DNA of 64,000 nucleotides from positions 4,705,001 through 4,769,000 of the forward strand of contig NZ_CP147518.1 of assembly GCF_037201965.1 (NCBI RefSeq), read 5' to 3'. Shown piece after piece: positions 60,680-64,000 of this stretch (the first letter of the stretch is position 1; each line of letters begins with the position of its first letter). The translations under genes were made by a program, and so were the position numbers. Source of the DNA: Spirosoma sp. SC4-14 (GTDB taxonomy: Bacteria; Bacteroidota; Bacteroidia; Cytophagales; Spirosomataceae). The notes below the pieces were generated by a model. It was not told the origin of the DNA. It ran no database searches and was given only the letters and a program-made list of their open reading frames with translations.

Positions 60680-62101
60680 TCAGAAGTTTATACTCGATTT
60701 CTCGGCGATCATCACCGGGTAATCAGGTACGGGAATCTCCGTAAACGTCCATGAATCACCTGATTTTTGGTACTGTTTTTTCGGAATTTCATAGACGTGA
60801 CCGGTTATCAAATCCACGAAAACCGGCTGGGTAAACTGACCTTTTACAGTTACCGTAGTTGGTTTGGGTATATATTCCTCAGCGGGTCGGGCTTCGCCAT
60901 TCCAGAGCGTTATCAGACTGCCATTCTCTTTCCTTCGCCGGTAAACAAAGGCCATTACGGTTTCCTGGCTGACCGCTGGTTTAATCGATGGCAGCAGTTC
61001 AACCTGGTCGTCGAAGAGCGAGAAAACATGCTGGGCCGCCTGGTAAGCCAGTTTGGGTCGCTTGATAGTTTTATCGGGATTGGTTTGTAGCAATCCTTTT
61101 GTATTCACCCCCACCATATGATCGCCAGCAGTGTAGTGTATATCACTGATCGTGAACAGATTCGTAGCTATACCGCGTCCATGGTCGCCCAACATCCGGC
61201 GCAGGTCCCATTTGGCCTGCGTTAATTCGCTCCAGTCCTGATCACGCAAAGCACCAATCGTTACAGCTTTCGGTGTAGAGGGTGCCCCATTTTCGCCCTG
61301 CATAAACACGACGTTTGCATTGTAGGTCCATACCAGTTGCCGCATTTTTTCGATGTTCGGATAGGATGAATCGGGGTTGTGAGCGTAGCCATGATACGTC
61401 ATAATATCGACTAGATCCAGTGCGTTTTCCTTTTTCAGTTCGTCGTAGAAGTCCTTCACAAAGCCTAGCTTCGTCACGCTCGCCATACCCAGCGCAATGA
61501 GCCGGGCGTTGGGCTGAATCGACTTTACCAGCCGGGCCGTGCGGACGTAAAACTGGCCAATTTCCGTACCTGTATGCGCTGGGTTGAGGTCAGGCTCGTT
61601 CCAGATTTCCCATTCCGGCACCTGATTTTTGTAGCGCGTCACGATGGCACGTACCCAGTTGTCCCAGGCGGTCAGGGCTTGGGGCGAGGTCGGAATATGG
61701 CCCGCCAGCTTGGCTTCGCCCCCACCTTCATAAATTGGGTTGCCGTACGACAGTTCCACCCACGGAGCTACACCGCGCGAAGCCGCATCGGGAATAACGG
61801 CATCGAGCCAGGCGAAATCGTACTGTCCTTTTACCTTTTCGCACTTGCTCCAGCCGCCCTGTAGCCGAATTCGTTTGGCACCCAACGGCCCGAGATACGT
61901 CTTGTAGGATTGGTAATCGGTATAATCCCGGTCGAGGGTTTCCCCGCCAATGCTCCAGGTGCTGGATTTGATGGCTTTGGCGTCGCGGGTTTTCAACTTC
62001 CCAACCACTTTCCAGTCGAGTTGAGATAGAGCTACGTTCGGCTGGGCGAACCCTGTCTGGATGAAAAGAAAACCAGCAACAACAAGTAATCCGATACGCA
62101 T
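60680..62101 (-). CDS. Clan GH-A (GH39-like) glycoside hydrolase, exported
   Basis: 473 residues. Signal peptide MRIGLLVVAGFLFIQTGFAQ. Acid/base Glu in EWEIWNEPDLNPAH (about 165-178) and nucleophile Glu in VVFMQGENGAPSTP (about 265-278). The C-terminal sandwich is like its paralogue at 50301 (VYEIPKKQYQKSGD, IPVPDYPVMIAEKSS). The shared opening (TLDRDYTDYQSYKTYLGPLGAKRIRLQ, here split as YTDYQSYKTYLGPLG and KRIRLQGGW) shows a recent duplication. Likely acts on a heparinase-type product. It lies 45 bases upstream of the symporter. Confidence 0.87.
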   Translation of the reverse strand: MRIGLLVVAGFLFIQTGFAQPNVALSQLDWKVVGKLKTRDAKAIKSSTWSIGGETLDRDYTDYQSYKTYLGPLGAKRIRLQGGWSKCEKVKGQYDFAWLDAVIPDAASRGVAPWVELSYGNPIYEGGGEAKLAGHIPTSPQALTAWDNWVRAIVTRYKNQVPEWEIWNEPDLNPAHTGTEIGQFYVRTARLVKSIQPNARLIALGMASVTKLGFVKDFYDELKKENALDLVDIMTYHGYAHNPDSSYPNIEKMRQLVWTYNANVVFMQGENGAPSTPKAVTIGALRDQDWSELTQAKWDLRRMLGDHGRGIATNLFTISDIHYTAGDHMVGVNTKGLLQTNPDKTIKRPKLAYQAAQHVFSLFDDQVELLPSIKPAVSQETVMAFVYRRRKENGSLITLWNGEARPAEEYIPKPTTVTVKGQFTQPVFVDLITGHVYEIPKKQYQKSGDSWTFTEIPVPDYPVMIAEKSSINF

Positions 62102-62149
62102 GATTTGTCTGTTTTTTTAATGGCTTTACAAAAAAGACCGGCAGCTTCC

Positions 62150-62183
62150 ATGTCTGGGCCAAGCTCTGGCTTGGCCCAGACAT
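62150..62183. repeat. Hairpin, 15-bp stem, 4-nt loop
   Basis: ATGTCTGGGCCAAGC and its reverse complement around TCTG. It lies between the GH38-like stop and the GH39-like start. On the minus strand a T-run comes only about 15 bases later, so a terminator is possible but not clear. Confidence 0.85.
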
Positions 62184-62187
62184 TTTC

Positions 62188-64000
62188 CTAAAACTGTAGC
62201 CGATACGTATTGATCTGCCGGGCGTTGAAATTCGTTTTCAAGCTATTTTTAGCGGGATTCAGGCTTTGTTCATTCGTTTCGATATGCGTTGTTTGCCAGG
62301 CCCGACGAATCGGCAATGACCAATTCAGTGTGGGGGTGGCATCGGTTTTATTCAGATTCCAGAATCGGGCAATCAACCCGTTATTGATGCCTTCTTCACT
62401 GGGTTTCAAGGTCCAGATCAACAAGCCCGGCGCATCAGATTTTAATAACGAAAACGTCGTTTCGGGATACGTTGCCTGCGTACCGGTTACGGCTCCGGTT
62501 ACGAGCGGATTCTGATCTTCAAGGGCGAATTTCATGGCTGTCAGGGCGTCGAAAGCTGCTGTGCGGGTTGTCAGGGCAAAATGGTAGCGAAACTTCGTCA
62601 CTCCGTTCTGGTTGTAAATACCCAGCCGTAAGGTGTCCTTTTTACCCGACCCATACGTATCGACCTGCCCACCCGCCAGCGCGTTAAACTGTGCCGACGT
62701 TTCCCAAAGTGAATCGGGAGTACTTTTTCCCAGTTTGAAAAAACTACAATCCTGATTCGAGATGGTAAGGCCAAAATTTGGCTCGCCGATGTCAGCAAAA
62801 TGGTTGAACGTTTGCCAGTCGTAGCGGGCATTCTGGCTGGCGTAATGCCCTCCTCGCGTTTCCTTTTTAGCCGTCAGAATGGCCCCCAACTCTTCGTGAT
62901 TGGTCGTCGGGTTTGTCAGATTCAACGAAAACGCCCAGGTCTTTACGTCGTCGAAGTTGGCTTGCAGGCTGTCTTCAATGTCAATGCGGGGCGGCATTCC
63001 ACTACGGCTATTTCGGAACAGCGTTACCCGAACCGTGTGGGCAATGGGATCATTGGAAACGGCTTTAAGCGTTACCGAAACGGGGCCTTTGTTCTCTACG
63101 ACGAGCGCGTTCCCGGCGTTGGCATCGTTTGTGCCTATGTCATTAAACCATCGTTCGCCCGGAGACCCGACGTTTGGCGTCTTCACCAGTTGCCGATTGG
63201 CTTTCCGGTCGTAGAGTTCACTGATAACGCCCGATTTTTTCAGCCGGATTCGGTAGTACTCATTCTGGATAAACTCCCCGTTTACCTGAGCGGCATCGGG
63301 TTGGCTGGCTGGCGTTCCTTTCTGAATTTCATACATTTTGTAGCCCACCGACGGAATATTTTCGGCCCAGATTCGCACGAACGGCTTGCCGCCTTTCTGA
63401 ATTCGCTGGCTCACGACCTCGCGCTTTGTTTGCAGGTCGATTACCCGAACGGCTTCCGTTCCCGAATAGTCGAGGTCGGCTACGTCAGTACGCGACCAGT
63501 TCAACGGATTGAATACGTAGAAGCGTGGGGCAGCCGTGCCGGATGTAGCCATCTTAAGCTGCTGCCCCATGGCCAGCGATGCCCGATTGAACAGCGTATC
63601 GACGTACCCAACAATCCGATGGTGCAGTTTGGTTTGCCAATTCGCCCGATCCCGTTTGGAAACGGGCCCGTCGGCAGTCCAGTCGTGTTCCCAGTACAGC
63701 CCGTAGGCTTCCCAGGCCAGATCTCGGGCGGCTTTTAGATCACGGGCAAAGGTGCTGTCTTTAAGGGATACCAGTGTCGATAGCGCTTCGGCCGACCGCA
63801 GTTTCTCGGTGGCTCGCCGGATGTGGGCGGTGGTTTCGTTCATCGACACCGGGTACACATCCCATTCGTTGCCGTAGCTCACCGATTCAGCGGGCAGTTT
63901 GGGGTACGTGCGGTCTATGTCGGCAAAAAAATCTTCTTCGTTCGACACCCGGACTTTACGCAACGGAGTTGAGTAGCGTTGGGCCGCGCTGATAAACGGG
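62188..64000 (-). CDS. GH38-like exported glycosidase-like protein, 5' end outside the window
   Basis: The C-terminal 603 or so residues of a paralogue of the gene at 44029-46590. The frame stays open to the right edge (PFISAAQRYSTPLRKVRVSN at the border, matching the region before the SNE..FF motif of the paralogue). Shared pieces: ESVSYGNEWDVYP, EHDWTADGP, RFYVFNPLNWSRTD, FALEDQNPLVTGA, LLIWTLKPSEEGINNGLIARFWN and WQTTHIETNEQSL. The catalytic N-terminal barrel is not in the window. It leads into the GH39-like gene about 90 bases on. Confidence 0.85.
   Translation of the reverse strand, partial: PFISAAQRYSTPLRKVRVSNEEDFFADIDRTYPKLPAESVSYGNEWDVYPVSMNETTAHIRRATEKLRSAEALSTLVSLKDSTFARDLKAARDLAWEAYGLYWEHDWTADGPVSKRDRANWQTKLHHRIVGYVDTLFNRASLAMGQQLKMATSGTAAPRFYVFNPLNWSRTDVADLDYSGTEAVRVIDLQTKREVVSQRIQKGGKPFVRIWAENIPSVGYKMYEIQKGTPASQPDAAQVNGEFIQNEYYRIRLKKSGVISELYDRKANRQLVKTPNVGSPGERWFNDIGTNDANAGNALVVENKGPVSVTLKAVSNDPIAHTVRVTLFRNSRSGMPPRIDIEDSLQANFDDVKTWAFSLNLTNPTTNHEELGAILTAKKETRGGHYASQNARYDWQTFNHFADIGEPNFGLTISNQDCSFFKLGKSTPDSLWETSAQFNALAGGQVDTYGSGKKDTLRLGIYNQNGVTKFRYHFALTTRTAAFDALTAMKFALEDQNPLVTGAVTGTQATYPETTFSLLKSDAPGLLIWTLKPSEEGINNGLIARFWNLNKTDATPTLNWSLPIRRAWQTTHIETNEQSLNPAKNSLKTNFNARQINTYRLQF

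Overview
The window looks like the chromosome of a Bacteroidota bacterium of the order Cytophagales. Spirosoma or a close relative is my best guess, from family content and style rather than from a search. Evidence for this is the SusC/SusD outer-membrane pairs, ECF sigma/FecR regulation with an STN-domain receptor, lipoprotein and Tat signals on catabolic enzymes, start sites without clear Shine-Dalgarno sequences, and about 50% G+C. No rRNA, tRNA, CRISPR array or phage genes were seen. Almost every gene lies on the minus strand. Only three intact genes are on the plus strand: a REP-associated transposase (5.9 kb), an AraC regulator (13.1 kb) and a GntR regulator (40.2 kb).

Layout, read in the direction of transcription where useful. 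0-10.6 kb: a glycan-uptake unit of PhyH dioxygenase, sugar-porter MFS, ECF sigma factor, FecR anti-sigma, STN-type SusC, SusD lipoprotein and the start of a second SusC-like receptor; a transposase gene sits between FecR and SusC. 10.8-16.2 kb: two GH36-type alpha-galactosidase-like enzymes with an AraC activator between them. 16.3-28.9 kb: sugar isomerases/epimerases, a ThuA protein, a phosphotriesterase-like hydrolase, four right-handed beta-helix enzymes (two GH28-like, two pectate-lyase-like), a jelly-roll secreted protein and an unusual TIM-barrel/FGE fusion. 29.1-40 kb: a GMC oxidoreductase, two Gfo/Idh/MocA dehydrogenases, a second phosphotriesterase-like protein, an FAD oxidoreductase, another isomerase, a SIS protein, a ROK kinase and an SDR. 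40.2-43.8 kb: GntR regulator, second SIS protein, EamA transporter, second ROK protein. 44-49.6 kb: a GH38-like enzyme followed by a decay zone (SusD pseudogene, IS3-type orfA remnant, truncated ADP-ribosylglycohydrolase, orphan signal peptide). 49.7-64 kb: an orphan ECF sigma factor, two clan GH-A glycosidases, two heparinase II/III-type proteins, an alcohol dehydrogenase, a VOC protein, an RraA-like aldolase, an SDR, a sodium/solute symporter and a second, truncated GH38-like gene.

Inferred physiology: secreted glycosidases and lyases trim plant-type or acidic polysaccharides, SusC/D and inner-membrane carriers import the products, and a large set of dehydrogenases, isomerases and lactonase-like hydrolases processes them. 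The GMC, Gfo/Idh, sugar-isomerase and ThuA genes together suggest oxidative (keto-sugar) glycoside breakdown. Several enzyme classes occur both as an exported and as a cytosolic version, which may mean the same chemistry is run on both sides of the inner membrane.

The intergenic DNA is rich in palindromes: a 28-bp REP-like family (also found inside the transposase gene), an 86-88-nt inverted-repeat family with 35-36-bp arms, and several shorter hairpins. These, the decay zone and the REP-carrying transposase are the most unusual parts of the window.
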